Origin: Paenarthrobacter ilicis
Lineage (GTDB): Bacteria; Actinomycetota; Actinomycetes; Actinomycetales; Micrococcaceae
Assembly (NCBI RefSeq): GCF_016907545.1
Contig: NZ_JAFBCD010000001.1
Coordinates: forward strand, 868,001 to 932,000
Direction: 5' to 3'
Length of the DNA: 64,000 bases
In this document: positions 8,230 through 15,893 of the stretch, piece after piece
How positions within the stretch are numbered: the first letter of the stretch is position 1
How the letters are laid out: each line of letters starts with the position of its first letter
Notes under the pieces: generated by a model
The model's input: only the letters and a program-made list of their open reading frames with translations
Told to the model about the DNA's origin: nothing
The model's database searches: none
Made by a program: the position numbers and the translations under genes

Positions 8230-9663
8230 TTACCTTCCCACCAATCCGGTGCGGTTAATCAGGACATCCAGGGCTTCGTCAATGGCCGTCATCACGCGGG
8301 CCGCCGCTTGATAGGCATGCTGGCTTGCCAGCAAAGCCACGTTTTCTTCATCCAGGCTCACCGCCGCGGACGAGGAACGCTGCCCGACGGCGGAAGCACT
8401 CGCCGCGTCAGCCAACCGGGAGTGTTGTTGGGCTGACCTGGAGGCCATTCCGATGCCGGCCACCACGCCGTTCCAGAACGTGTCCGGTGCACCCGGTTTC
8501 GAGCCAACCTGGGCCACAGCGTCGGCGATGCTGCCGTCCAGGGACCCGCCTCCGGGCGCGCCGGCAGCGATTCCTGCGGCGTTGGTGGGAACAACACGGA
8601 GGGACAGCGCAGCGGGAGCTCCGGGTGTGATGGCGAAGAAATCCAGGTTGCCTGTCCCGTTGGGGGTTTGACCTGTGCGGTGGACAGCATTGACGTCGTT
8701 CATCAATTGGGTGGCGAAAGCGTTGTAGGCGGCTGCCGCTTCAGCGATCGCCCCGCCGGTTCCTTGTCCCTTGCTCCCGGCTGCTGCAGGTGCCAGGAGC
8801 GATACCGCTCCGGCGAGTTGTCCGCCGTCGAGGTTTACCGCGACGCCCGGACGGTCCTTCCACTCCAGCCGCACCGGCTGACCGGCCGCGCCCATGGTGG
8901 TCTGGCCAGCCAGCTTCAGTTCCCGGTGCGAGGTCCCCGAGACCAGGGCGTTGCCGCCGACGACCACGTCCGCGGTGCCATCTGCGTTGTCACGGACCGT
9001 TCCGCCCGCCAACGTGGCGATGGCTTCGGTCATCTGGTTCCTGGCATCGATGAGTTCGTTGGCGGAACCACCGGATGCCAGCACCGAGCGGATGGTCGCA
9101 TTGAGCTCGGCAACCCGGCCGGCCACGGCGTTGAGCTCATCCACGGTGGTTGAAGCCTCGCCCCTGACGCGGGTCCACTGAGCATCGAGTGCCTTGTAGC
9201 CCGAGGACACCGTTGCGCTGAGGGTGGTGGCGGCTTCCAGCAATACCGACGCCGGAGTGGCCTCGCCCGGGTGGTTTGAGACCCCCTGCCATGACGCCCA
9301 AAAGGTGTGCAACGCCGTCGAGATTCCGTGCGGTCCGGGTTCCTGGAGTGCGTCCTCAAGCTGCTGCAATTCGGTGGAGCGGAGTCCCGTAAAGCCGGTT
9401 TGCGCCGCAGTGTTGCGGACTCCTGCGTCCAGGAAGCTGTTGCCAAGCCGCGCGATTCCGTCCACTGACACGCCTTGTCCGGCCTGGCCGATGGACGGGT
9501 TAAGCCCAACGGAAGACGGCGCACCGATGGCTGACTGTTCCAGTCGCTGGCGCGTGTAGCCGGGAGTGGTGGCGTTGGCGATGTTCTGCCCGGCCAGGTT
9601 GATGGCTTGCTGGGCCGCGGTGAGGCCACGGTAGGCCGTATTGAGTCCGCCGAAGGTGCTCAC
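8230..9663 (-). CDS. flgK: flagellar hook-associated protein FlgK (HAP1)
   Basis: A 477-residue hook-associated protein. The N-terminal FGGLNTAYRGLTAAQQAINLAGQNIANATTPGYTRQR is the rod/hook-type helix seen in axial proteins, and the C-terminal VSLDEENVALLASQHAYQAAARVMTAIDEALDVLINRTG is diagnostic of FlgK. It caps the hook before filament growth and is a client of FlgN, whose gene lies immediately upstream in the same operon. Start is GTG 9663. Length is shorter than the 547 residues of enteric FlgK, through a smaller surface domain. Confidence 0.95.
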   Translation of the reverse strand: MSTFGGLNTAYRGLTAAQQAINLAGQNIANATTPGYTRQRLEQSAIGAPSSVGLNPSIGQAGQGVSVDGIARLGNSFLDAGVRNTAAQTGFTGLRSTELQQLEDALQEPGPHGISTALHTFWASWQGVSNHPGEATPASVLLEAATTLSATVSSGYKALDAQWTRVRGEASTTVDELNAVAGRVAELNATIRSVLASGGSANELIDARNQMTEAIATLAGGTVRDNADGTADVVVGGNALVSGTSHRELKLAGQTTMGAAGQPVRLEWKDRPGVAVNLDGGQLAGAVSLLAPAAAGSKGQGTGGAIAEAAAAYNAFATQLMNDVNAVHRTGQTPNGTGNLDFFAITPGAPAALSLRVVPTNAAGIAAGAPGGGSLDGSIADAVAQVGSKPGAPDTFWNGVVAGIGMASRSAQQHSRLADAASASAVGQRSSSAAVSLDEENVALLASQHAYQAAARVMTAIDEALDVLINRTGLVGR

Positions 9664-9693
9664 GTGAAGATGTCCTTTTCGCTGGTGTGACGG

Positions 9694-10176
9694 TCAGAAT
9701 TGCCGGTCGACCAGGTGCGCTGCTGCCCGGTCCCCGGTGCGGCCCTGGGAGTCGTAGGTCCCAGCCGCGGGTTTGAGGTCTGCCAGGGTTTCCTGGGTGG
9801 AGCGGACGGCTGCGCGCAGGAACTGCTGGTTGGCATCGCGAAGTTCCTTGATGGCCGCCGTCTGTTGGCGCATGGCTGTGACGTGGGATGTGAGGACCTC
9901 GGCCCAGGCAGGATCCGGCGCTGCTTCGGCCAGCTCGGCAAGCGGGGAATCCGGCGAGACGCCCCATTGCGCAGCAACGGCAGCGATCTCTACTGCGCGT
10001 GCCAGTCCGGCCTGGGAAACGCGCTCCAGTACCTGTTCCACTTCCCGGGTGCCGTGGGGCAACCAACGGGACTTGCCGGCCGTCAGGAGCAGTTGCTCTT
10101 CTTCGAGCTTAAAGGTCAACAGGTCCAATAGTTCGCGCTCGCGCCACAGAAGGGCAGACAGTTCTTGGATGGCCAC
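9694..10176 (-). CDS. flgN: flagellar chaperone FlgN (copy 1)
   Basis: A 160-residue, mostly helical protein of the FlgN export-chaperone type, which keeps FlgK and FlgL unfolded for secretion. Residues start VAIQELSALLWRERELLDLLTFKLEEEQLLL. GTG 10176 is chosen because the second flgN copy near 44.8 kb aligns from the same point (DELSATLWRQRRQLDFLLFLLE) and a GGAG lies upstream; a TTG at 10233 would place the start almost on the predicted transcription start. First gene of the operon behind a sigma-28-type promoter. Confidence 0.85.
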   Translation of the reverse strand: MAIQELSALLWRERELLDLLTFKLEEEQLLLTAGKSRWLPHGTREVEQVLERVSQAGLARAVEIAAVAAQWGVSPDSPLAELAEAAPDPAWAEVLTSHVTAMRQQTAAIKELRDANQQFLRAAVRSTQETLADLKPAAGTYDSQGRTGDRAAAHLVDRQF

Positions 10177-10245
10177 GGGGGTCAACTCCAATTCCGGTAT
10201 CGGGTGCGGTTGTGGTGGCGTAGCTCCCGCCAACTCCCCATTAGC

Positions 10246-10273
10246 TATCGGCCGCGCCGGCGCCGGGGTTAGG
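10246..10273 (-). promoter_or_regulatory. sigma-28-type promoter of flgN-flgK-flgL-fliW
   Basis: On the minus strand: CCTAAC (10273-10268), a 15-base spacer, then GCCGATA (10252-10246). This matches the GCCGATAA -10 of FliA-class promoters and recurs ahead of the other flagellar operons here. It is back-to-back with the fliC promoter. Confidence 0.85.
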
Positions 10274-10306
10274 CGGCGGGGCCCCTGAATCTTTACGCAG
10301 GAATTT

Positions 10307-10335
10307 CCTAACGGGTCCGCAGTGGCCGGTCGATA
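10307..10335 (+). promoter_or_regulatory. sigma-28-type promoter of fliC
   Basis: CCTAAC 10307-10312, 16-base spacer, GTCGATA 10329-10335. One base off the GCCGATA consensus and one base longer in spacing than the sister sites. Transcription would begin near 10343, just before the GGA hairpin of the flagellin leader. Confidence 0.82.
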
Positions 10336-10348
10336 GTGCTCTGTGACG

Positions 10349-10362
10349 GCCCACGGATGGGC
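10349..10362 (+). promoter_or_regulatory. probable CsrA-binding hairpin in the fliC leader
   Basis: GCCCA-CGGA-TGGGC: a 5-bp stem, extendable by one G-U pair, presenting GGA in a 4-base loop, the classical CsrA target shape. A second GGA pair lies in the ribosome-binding site (ATGGAGGAA, 10385-10393), about 30 bases downstream. One CsrA dimer could bridge both and hide the start, as known for Bacillus hag. Confidence 0.7.
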
Positions 10363-10398
10363 TGTCGCACCTTAAGTCCACATCATGGAGGAAACAAC

Positions 10399-11235
10399 AT
10401 GGGCATGCAGATCAACAACAACCTGATGGCAAACAACGCGTACCGCAACTTGAACGCCACGCAGGACAACCTGTCCAAGTCGATGGAGAAGCTCTCCAGC
10501 GGCCTGCGCATCAACCGTGCTGCGGACGACGCAGCCGGCCTTGCCATTTCTGAAGGCCTCAAGTCCCAGGTGAGCGGCTCCGCGGTTGCCGCACGTAACG
10601 CCCAGGACGGCATCAGCCTCATCCAGACCACTGAAGGTGCCCTCAGCGAGGTCCACTCCGTACTGCAGCGCATGCGCGACCTCGCAGTCCAGGGTGCCTC
10701 CGACACCAACAACACGGCAGCACGCGATGCCATCAAGGACGAAGCCGATTCGCTGGGCAAGGAGCTGGACCGCATCACGCAGTCCACCAACTTCAACGGC
10801 ATCGACCTGCTCAAGGGCGGTTCGAAGAACATCCAGGTTGGTACCGCCGGTACTGCCAACGACACCATCGCCGTCAACCTTGGCGACGTGGCAACGGCTG
10901 CCGGCACCCTGTCCTCGGCCACTGGCGCAACCGGTTTCGATGTCACCACCAACGCCGCTGCCCAGACCACGATCACGGCTATCGACGCAGCGATCACCAC
11001 GGTTTCGGCACAGCGCTCGGACCTCGGCGCCAACCAGAACCGCCTGGACCACGCGATCAAGACGCTGAACGTCTCCGGCGAAAACCTGCAGGCCGCACAG
11101 TCCCGCATCGCCGACACGGACATGGCAGCCGAAATGGTCAAGTACACCAAGGCCAACATCCTGTCCCAGGCCGGCACTGCCATGCTGGCCCAGGCAAACC
11201 AGTCCGGCCAGGGTGTCCTGTCCCTCCTGCGCTAA
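10399..11235 (+). CDS. fliC: flagellin
   Basis: A 278-residue flagellin with the two conserved ends: N-terminal INNNLMANNAYRNLNATQDNLSKSMEKLSSGLRINRAADDAAGLAIS and C-terminal ENLQAAQSRIADTDMAAEMVKYTKANILSQAGTAMLAQANQ ending in VLSLLR. The variable centre is short, as in many Gram-positive flagellins. ATG 10399 follows GGAGGAA. No second flagellin is in the window. It has its own promoter and a CsrA-type leader, and is followed by a strong hairpin before fliD. There are no cysteines. Confidence 0.98.
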   Translation: MGMQINNNLMANNAYRNLNATQDNLSKSMEKLSSGLRINRAADDAAGLAISEGLKSQVSGSAVAARNAQDGISLIQTTEGALSEVHSVLQRMRDLAVQGASDTNNTAARDAIKDEADSLGKELDRITQSTNFNGIDLLKGGSKNIQVGTAGTANDTIAVNLGDVATAAGTLSSATGATGFDVTTNAAAQTTITAIDAAITTVSAQRSDLGANQNRLDHAIKTLNVSGENLQAAQSRIADTDMAAEMVKYTKANILSQAGTAMLAQANQSGQGVLSLLR

Positions 11236-11265
11236 GCCTTCACGGTTTTTAGACGCATGAGCCTG

Positions 11266-11301
11266 CGCCGGCCGGCCGGGACCCGTCCTGGCCGGCCGGC
11301 G
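11266..11301 (+). terminator. hairpin terminator after fliC
   Basis: Perfect 12-base arms CGCCGGCCGGCC (11266-11277) and GGCCGGCCGGCG (11290-11301) with a 12-base loop. There is no T-run, common in high-GC actinobacteria. It separates the abundant flagellin message from fliD and would allow only partial read-through. Confidence 0.75.
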
Positions 11302-11341
11302 TCGGACACTTCGTACAACGAGCCTTCCGGAAGGGGCACGC

Positions 11342-12724
11342 GTGGGAACTGCGATTGACGGCCTTGTCAGCGGCCTCAAAACCACCGATCTGATCAACTC
11401 GTTCATGTCGGTCGAGGCACTGCCGCAGACCCAGCTCAAGACCAAGCTGGCGGCCAACCAGACCATCATTTCCACGCTGCAATCCTTCAATACCAAGCTG
11501 ACGGCATTGAAGGACCTTTCCGTGGCAGGCTCGGCTGCCGGTGCGCTGAACCTTTTCACCGCAAGCAGCAGCGCACCTTCCATCACGGCAAAGACCACGA
11601 CGGCGGCCTCTGCCGGATCGATCGATCTGACAGTCACGCAGTTGGCCCAGACCCAGGTCAACGTCACTGCTGCAATGACCGCTTGGCCGGCCGGCGGCGG
11701 TGTGCCTGACCGGCTCACGATTGTCGATTCCACGGGTAAGAAGACCGAGGTTGTCCCTGCGGGAACATCCTTGGATGACGTGGTTTCGGCCATCAACGCA
11801 GCCTCTGCCGGTGCGCATGCCGTGAAAGTCCCGGCGGGCAACGGGACTTACCGGCTGCAGCTCACAGCCACCACCCCAGGGGCGGCCGGTGCGTTTACCG
11901 CCTACCGTGGCACCCCCGCGCAGGTGGGTGATGGCACCGCAGTGGACCTGGTGAGCGAGGCGGGTGCCGCCGTCGTGAAATCCGCCCAAGACGCCCAAGC
12001 GACGCTGTACGCCGGCACTGCCGCCGCGCAGGTCCTGACGTCCGGCAGCAATACCTTCCAGGATGTCCTTCCCGGTGTCTCCATCACGGCGTCGGCTGTG
12101 ACGGCGGGTCCGGTCACGGTGACTGTTGCGAGCGACGTTGCCGGGACCACCAAGAAAGCCGAGGACCTGGTCAAATCGGTCAACGACGTCCTGGGGTTCA
12201 TTGCCATCTACTCTGCGGTGTCAAAGACCACTGATTCCAAGGGCGCCTCCGTGCCCAAGGCCGGGATTTTCACGGGCAACAGCACGGTCCGCGCGGTCAA
12301 CGACCAAGTTCTGGCTGCACTGTCCCGGCCCATCGCCGGGAAGTCTCCCGCCGAGTACGGCATCAACATCACCAAAGCTGGCGACTTCACCTTCGACGCC
12401 GACAAGTTCGCCAAGTCACTCGCCGCTGATCCCGTGGCCACCCAGGCAGCCGTCCAGGGACTCGCGGCACGGCTCGCCGACGCCGCCACGGCAGCCTCGG
12501 ACCCTTACAAGGGCGCGGTGTCCGGGCTCATCAAGGGCCGCGAATCCGAAGTCAGGGATCTCGGCAACAGGATCGCGGACTGGGACCAGCGCCTCATCAC
12601 CCGCCGCGCCACGCTGCAGTCGGTCTACACCAACATGGAGGTTGTCCTCGGCGGCCTCCAGTCCCAATCGGCCTGGTTGTCCGGTCAAATTTCCAGTCTC
12701 TCGAAGCAGTCCTCAGGAGAATAA
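11342..12724 (+). CDS. fliD: flagellar filament cap protein FliD (HAP2)
   Basis: A 460-residue FliD: N-terminal AIDGLVSGLKTTDLINSFMSVEALPQTQLKTKLAANQTII and C-terminal IADWDQRLITRRATLQSVYTNMEVVLGGLQSQSAWLSGQISSL with the coiled-coil ends needed to stack in the filament cap. Start GTG 11342 after GGAAGGGG. It overlaps fliS by one base (TAATG). No promoter of the CCTAAC type precedes it, so expression probably depends on read-through past the fliC hairpin or on an unrecognised promoter. Confidence 0.95.
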   Translation: MGTAIDGLVSGLKTTDLINSFMSVEALPQTQLKTKLAANQTIISTLQSFNTKLTALKDLSVAGSAAGALNLFTASSSAPSITAKTTTAASAGSIDLTVTQLAQTQVNVTAAMTAWPAGGGVPDRLTIVDSTGKKTEVVPAGTSLDDVVSAINAASAGAHAVKVPAGNGTYRLQLTATTPGAAGAFTAYRGTPAQVGDGTAVDLVSEAGAAVVKSAQDAQATLYAGTAAAQVLTSGSNTFQDVLPGVSITASAVTAGPVTVTVASDVAGTTKKAEDLVKSVNDVLGFIAIYSAVSKTTDSKGASVPKAGIFTGNSTVRAVNDQVLAALSRPIAGKSPAEYGINITKAGDFTFDADKFAKSLAADPVATQAAVQGLAARLADAATAASDPYKGAVSGLIKGRESEVRDLGNRIADWDQRLITRRATLQSVYTNMEVVLGGLQSQSAWLSGQISSLSKQSSGE

Positions 12725-13161
12725 TGGCACTCCGCGCCCAGCAAATTTCCCGGTACAACGACGACGCTGTCCTTTCCGCGCCTCCAGCACGGTTGCTCAC
12801 CATGCTCTACGACAGGCTCTTGTTGGACCTCAAGCGCGCCCAGCTCGCCCAAGAGGGCAACACGTGGGACACGGCCCGCGAAAACCTGCTGCACGCCCAG
12901 GCCATTGTGACTGAGCTGCGTTCCTCGCTGCGGACGGACGCCTGGGACGGCGCGGAGTCATTGGCAAGCATCTACGACTACTGTCTTGAAGCCCTGATAG
13001 GCGCCAATATTTACCGCGACGTGGACCGTACCAAGGAATGCGTCGAACTCCTTGAGCCGTTGCGCCAAGGCTGGCACGAGGCCGCGGCAGCACTGTCAGC
13101 ACATGCCCCGGTTCCCACGTCCGCACCCGTTGCCAGTGGCAGGGCCCTTGGAGTCGCTTGA
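12724..13161 (+). CDS. fliS: flagellin export chaperone FliS
   Basis: A 145-residue FliS. It contains the conserved opening ISRYNDDAVLSAPPARLLTMLYDRLLLDLKRAQLA, with the YxxxxxxxxSPxxLLxMLYDxxL pattern of the family, and later NIYRDVDRTKECVELLEPLRQGWHEA. It binds the C-terminal tail of flagellin to prevent early polymerisation. A Pro/Ala-rich tail of about 20 residues follows the normal four-helix bundle. It overlaps fliD at the start and the small FliT-like gene at the end. Confidence 0.95.
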   Translation: MALRAQQISRYNDDAVLSAPPARLLTMLYDRLLLDLKRAQLAQEGNTWDTARENLLHAQAIVTELRSSLRTDAWDGAESLASIYDYCLEALIGANIYRDVDRTKECVELLEPLRQGWHEAAAALSAHAPVPTSAPVASGRALGVA

Positions 13162-13432
13162 GGCCTGGGCCGGGATCCTGGACGGTTTCGAGCGGGACAT
13201 TGCCCTGGCTGTCTCCGGTGGGGAGGTTCCGTCGTGGACGCCCCCGCTGGAGGTGGGGCCACTGCCCGCAGCCTTGGCTGACCGCGCCCGAAGGGTCCTT
13301 GATGCCCAAGCGGACGCGGTCGCCATGGTTGCGGGGTTGAAGCACGACGCCGGCACGCAGCTCGGTGCCATCGACGCCGTGCGATCGGGCGCGGGCCCGG
13401 ACCGGCCGTTATTGCTCGACGTTCGCGGCTAG
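13103..13432 (+). CDS. small helical protein in the FliT position
   Basis: A 109-residue frame starting inside fliS (ATG 13103); GTG 13136 (VAGPLESLEAWAG) is an equally good start and gives 98 residues. The protein is predicted helical with SLEAWAGILDGFERDIALAV and LADRARRVLDAQADAVAMVAGLKHD. Its place after fliD-fliS and its size are those of FliT, the FliD chaperone, but sequence resemblance is weak and the call rests on position. It ends head-on with the M20 gene, their stop codons overlapping. Confidence 0.6.
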   Translation: MPRFPRPHPLPVAGPLESLEAWAGILDGFERDIALAVSGGEVPSWTPPLEVGPLPAALADRARRVLDAQADAVAMVAGLKHDAGTQLGAIDAVRSGAGPDRPLLLDVRG

Positions 13433-14655
13433 TCGGAGGCCCCGGCGCCGAGGAATTCAAGTGCCGCCGTAGCCATGGCCTTCGAACCGTGGGCCAGCGT
13501 CGGCTGGATGACCGGTGCGAAGTAGGGGGAGTGGTTGGACGGAACATCGGGGAGCCTGCCGGTGGTTGCCCACTCCTGGAACAACGCCGGGTCCGCACCG
13601 CCAAGGAACCAGAACACCAAGGGAGCATCGGCAGCCTTCGCCAGCGCTCCGACGTCCTCGCTGCCGGACACCGGGCCGGGATCGATGATGTGTCCTTCAC
13701 CGAAAGCAGTCTGGAATGCGGCCTTGACCCGTGCGGCGGCCGCTTCATCATTGACCGTCAACGGGAAGTGTTCTTCATAGACGAATTCCGGATCCTTGGG
13801 GGCACCGGATGCGGTCGCCTCGCTCTTGACGATCCGTTCAATGGAGCCCAGCACCTTGTCCCGGGTTGCGTCGCTGAAGGACCGGACACTCAGTCCCAGG
13901 CTCGCGGTCTCGGGGATGATGTTGTTCTTGGTACCGGAATGGATCTGGCCCACCGTTACCACTGCAGAGTCGCTGGCGGCGAGTTCCCGGGACACGATTC
14001 CCTGCAAACGGACGGTGGCGGCAGCTGCCATGAAGACAGGATCAACGGTGGTCTCGGGACGGGAACCGTGGCCGCCACGCCCATGCAGGATCACGTTGAG
14101 GGAATCGGCTGAGGCCATGGTGACGCCGGCGCGCACGCCGAACCAACCGGCCGGAAAAGGCGCCACGTGTTGGCCCAGGACGACGTCCGGCTTGGGAACG
14201 CGCTCATACAGACCATCCTTGACCATGGTCTGCGCCCCACCGCCCCACTCCTCTGCGGGCTGGAAGACTGCGATGAGGGTGCCCTGCCATTCCTGCTTCC
14301 GGCCGGCCAGTGATTCGGCCGCGCCCACCAGGCACGTCACGTGGACGTCGTGCCCGCAGGCGTGCATCACGGAGACGTCATTTCCTTCAGGGTCCACGCC
14401 GGCTGCCGTGCTTGCATAGTCCAGGCCAGTGGCCTCCTTGACCGGCAGGGCATCCATGTCCGCACGGAGCATGACCACCGGCCCAGGGCCGTTCTCAAGG
14501 ACACCCACCACCCCGGTCTTGCCCACATTGCGATGCACGGTGAAGCCAAGGTCTTCCAGGTGTTGGGCTGCGATGCCGGACGTCCGGACTTCCTGGAAGG
14601 AGAGTTCAGGGTTCGTGTGCAGGTCTTTGTAAAGCTCTTCGAGGTCAATCGTCAT
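13429..14655 (-). CDS. M20-family amidohydrolase
   Basis: A 408-residue metallohydrolase of the hippurate hydrolase/IAA-amino-acid hydrolase group (M20D). Zinc-binding motifs are present: HACGHDVHVTCLVGAA, FQPAEEWGGGAQTMV with the catalytic Glu pair, a dimerisation-domain His in GRGGHGSRPETTVDP, and C-terminal NHSPYFAP. It would cleave an N-acyl or N-aminoacyl amide bond; substrate unknown. It is on the minus strand inside the flagellar cluster, between the fliC-fliS block and the flgB operon, with no visible flagellar role. Confidence 0.9.
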   Translation of the reverse strand: MTIDLEELYKDLHTNPELSFQEVRTSGIAAQHLEDLGFTVHRNVGKTGVVGVLENGPGPVVMLRADMDALPVKEATGLDYASTAAGVDPEGNDVSVMHACGHDVHVTCLVGAAESLAGRKQEWQGTLIAVFQPAEEWGGGAQTMVKDGLYERVPKPDVVLGQHVAPFPAGWFGVRAGVTMASADSLNVILHGRGGHGSRPETTVDPVFMAAAATVRLQGIVSRELAASDSAVVTVGQIHSGTKNNIIPETASLGLSVRSFSDATRDKVLGSIERIVKSEATASGAPKDPEFVYEEHFPLTVNDEAAAARVKAAFQTAFGEGHIIDPGPVSGSEDVGALAKAADAPLVFWFLGGADPALFQEWATTGRLPDVPSNHSPYFAPVIQPTLAHGSKAMATAALEFLGAGASD

Positions 14656-14760
14656 GAATCTGCCCTTTTTTCGTTCGACGCCGTAGGTTTCGCCAGTCTA
14701 TCCACACGAAAATATGCGCCGGCTGGGAAAACCAGGGCACAAAATAAGTCCGGAAGTTTT

Positions 14761-14789
14761 CCTAACGTGCTTTCCAACCCGGCCGATAA
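14761..14789 (+). promoter_or_regulatory. sigma-28-type promoter of the flgB operon
   Basis: CCTAAC 14761-14766, 15-base spacer, GCCGATAA 14782-14789: the best match in the window, with the full consensus -10. It serves a basal-body operon, not only late genes. The predicted start near 14796 gives a 65-base leader. Confidence 0.87.
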
Positions 14790-14797
14790 GTGTTGCT

Positions 14798-14834
14798 GAG
14801 CATGGATCGCTCGATGCATGGCCACGGATTGGCC
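14798..14834 (+). promoter_or_regulatory. two GGA hairpins in the flgB leader, probable CsrA sites
   Basis: First GAGC-ATGGATC-GCTC (14798-14812), then GGCCA-CGGAT-TGGCC (14820-14834). Both display GGA in the loop, 22 bases apart, directly after the predicted transcription start. The second closely resembles the fliC leader hairpin. They suggest that CsrA also controls the basal-body operon. Confidence 0.55.
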
Positions 14835-14860
14835 TTGGGACACCAGCAGGTGAGGACTTT

Positions 14861-15202
14861 GTGCTTGAATCCGTGACTTCCGCCGCCTTGGCCAGCGCCT
14901 TGGACGCGCTCTCCCTGCGCCAGCGGACCATCGCCAACAACATCGCGAACGTCAACACTCCCAATTACCAAGCCAAGAGGGTCTCTTTCGAAGATCAACT
15001 GGCAGCCTCCGTGCGTTCCGGCGACGGCCATGCCAACGCAACGGTTGCTCCCTCCGAGGAACCCACCCGGACCGACGGAAACAACGTCAATCTGGACACC
15101 GAGACTCTGTCCAACATCGACACCGTGCTGCGCTACCAGTTCGCTTCGCGGGCAGCTGCCGGTGAATTCACCTCCCTGCGCACGGCCTTGAGGACCAACT
15201 GA
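14861..15202 (+). CDS. flgB: flagellar basal-body rod protein FlgB
   Basis: A 113-residue proximal rod protein. The N-terminal ALASALDALSLRQRTIANNIANVNTPNYQAKRVSFEDQL carries the rod-protein signature (ANNIANVNTPNY). Start GTG 14861 follows GGTGAGGA; the frame is open further upstream, but that would begin within the promoter. It overlaps flgC by one base and opens the long basal-body operon flgB-flgC-fliE-fliF-fliG-fliH-fliI-fliJ. Confidence 0.95.
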   Translation: MLESVTSAALASALDALSLRQRTIANNIANVNTPNYQAKRVSFEDQLAASVRSGDGHANATVAPSEEPTRTDGNNVNLDTETLSNIDTVLRYQFASRAAAGEFTSLRTALRTN

Positions 15203-15594
15203 TGACCTTCGACGCAATAGGTATCGCCGGTTCCGCACTGACTGTCCACCGCAAGTGGTTGGATGCGGTCTCGGACAACCTCGCCAACATGAACAACGCA
15301 TCCCGAACGGATGGCCAGGCCTTCCGCGCCCGGTACATCGAAGCAGCCGAGGGAAACAACGGCGACGGCGTCTATGTCAAAAGCACTCCTTTGGGCAATG
15401 GTGAAGGCCGGATTGTTTACCAACCCGACCATCCCTTGGCCGATGCCAACGGCAATGTCCGGTACCCGGACATTGACATGGCTGAGCAAATGGGGACCCT
15501 GATCATCGCCCAGCGCGGCTACCAGGCCAACGCCCAGGTGGTTGACCGGGCACGCGAAACCTACTTGGCCGCCCTTGAGATAGGAAAATCCTGA
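15202..15594 (+). CDS. flgC: flagellar basal-body rod protein FlgC
   Basis: A 130-residue rod protein with N-terminal IGIAGSALTVHRKWLDAVSDNLANMNNASRTDGQAFRAR and C-terminal VRYPDIDMAEQMGTLIIAQRGYQANAQVVDRARETYLAALEIG, the two helices that pack in the axial core. It assembles with FlgB above the MS ring. Length is normal (134 in enterics). Joined to its neighbours by one-base overlaps. Confidence 0.96.
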   Translation: MTFDAIGIAGSALTVHRKWLDAVSDNLANMNNASRTDGQAFRARYIEAAEGNNGDGVYVKSTPLGNGEGRIVYQPDHPLADANGNVRYPDIDMAEQMGTLIIAQRGYQANAQVVDRARETYLAALEIGKS

Positions 15595-15893
15595 TGTCCC
15601 TCGGCCCGATTACCGCGATCCAAGGCGTGAGCGGCACTGGCTACGCGAGCCCCGCAACGCCGGCAACTACCGGTGCCGACTTTGGCGCCGCCCTGACTGG
15701 CGCCGTCGACAATCTGCAGTCCCTGCAGTCAACGTCCAAGGAACTGGCAGTATCCGCGGTAACCGGCAACCTCGACGACATTCACCGGGCCACCCTGGCC
15801 TCGACGCGGGCCCAGGTCACTTTTGAACTGGTGGCCGCCGTCCGCAACAAGGGCATTGATGCGTTCAACGAGATCATGAGGATGCAGGCCTGA
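15594..15893 (+). CDS. fliE: flagellar hook-basal body complex protein FliE
   Basis: A 99-residue FliE, the adaptor between the MS ring and the rod. The conserved C-terminal half is clear: LQSLQSTSKELAVSAVTGNLDDIHRATLASTRAQVTFELVAAVRNKGIDAFNEIMRMQA. The N-terminal half is less conserved, as usual. Starts at ATG 15594, overlapping the flgC stop, and itself overlaps fliF. Confidence 0.95.
   Translation: MSLGPITAIQGVSGTGYASPATPATTGADFGAALTGAVDNLQSLQSTSKELAVSAVTGNLDDIHRATLASTRAQVTFELVAAVRNKGIDAFNEIMRMQA

Noticed and set aside
8878-9053. Small plus-strand frames opposite flgK
   Set aside because: Arg/Pro-rich complement frames of a certain gene, no initiation signal.
10372-11841. 489-codon frame antisense to fliC and fliD
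   Set aside because: Runs opposite to two certain flagellar genes and across the fliC terminator; its composition (Val/Gly/Arg bias, no domain) is that of a complement frame.
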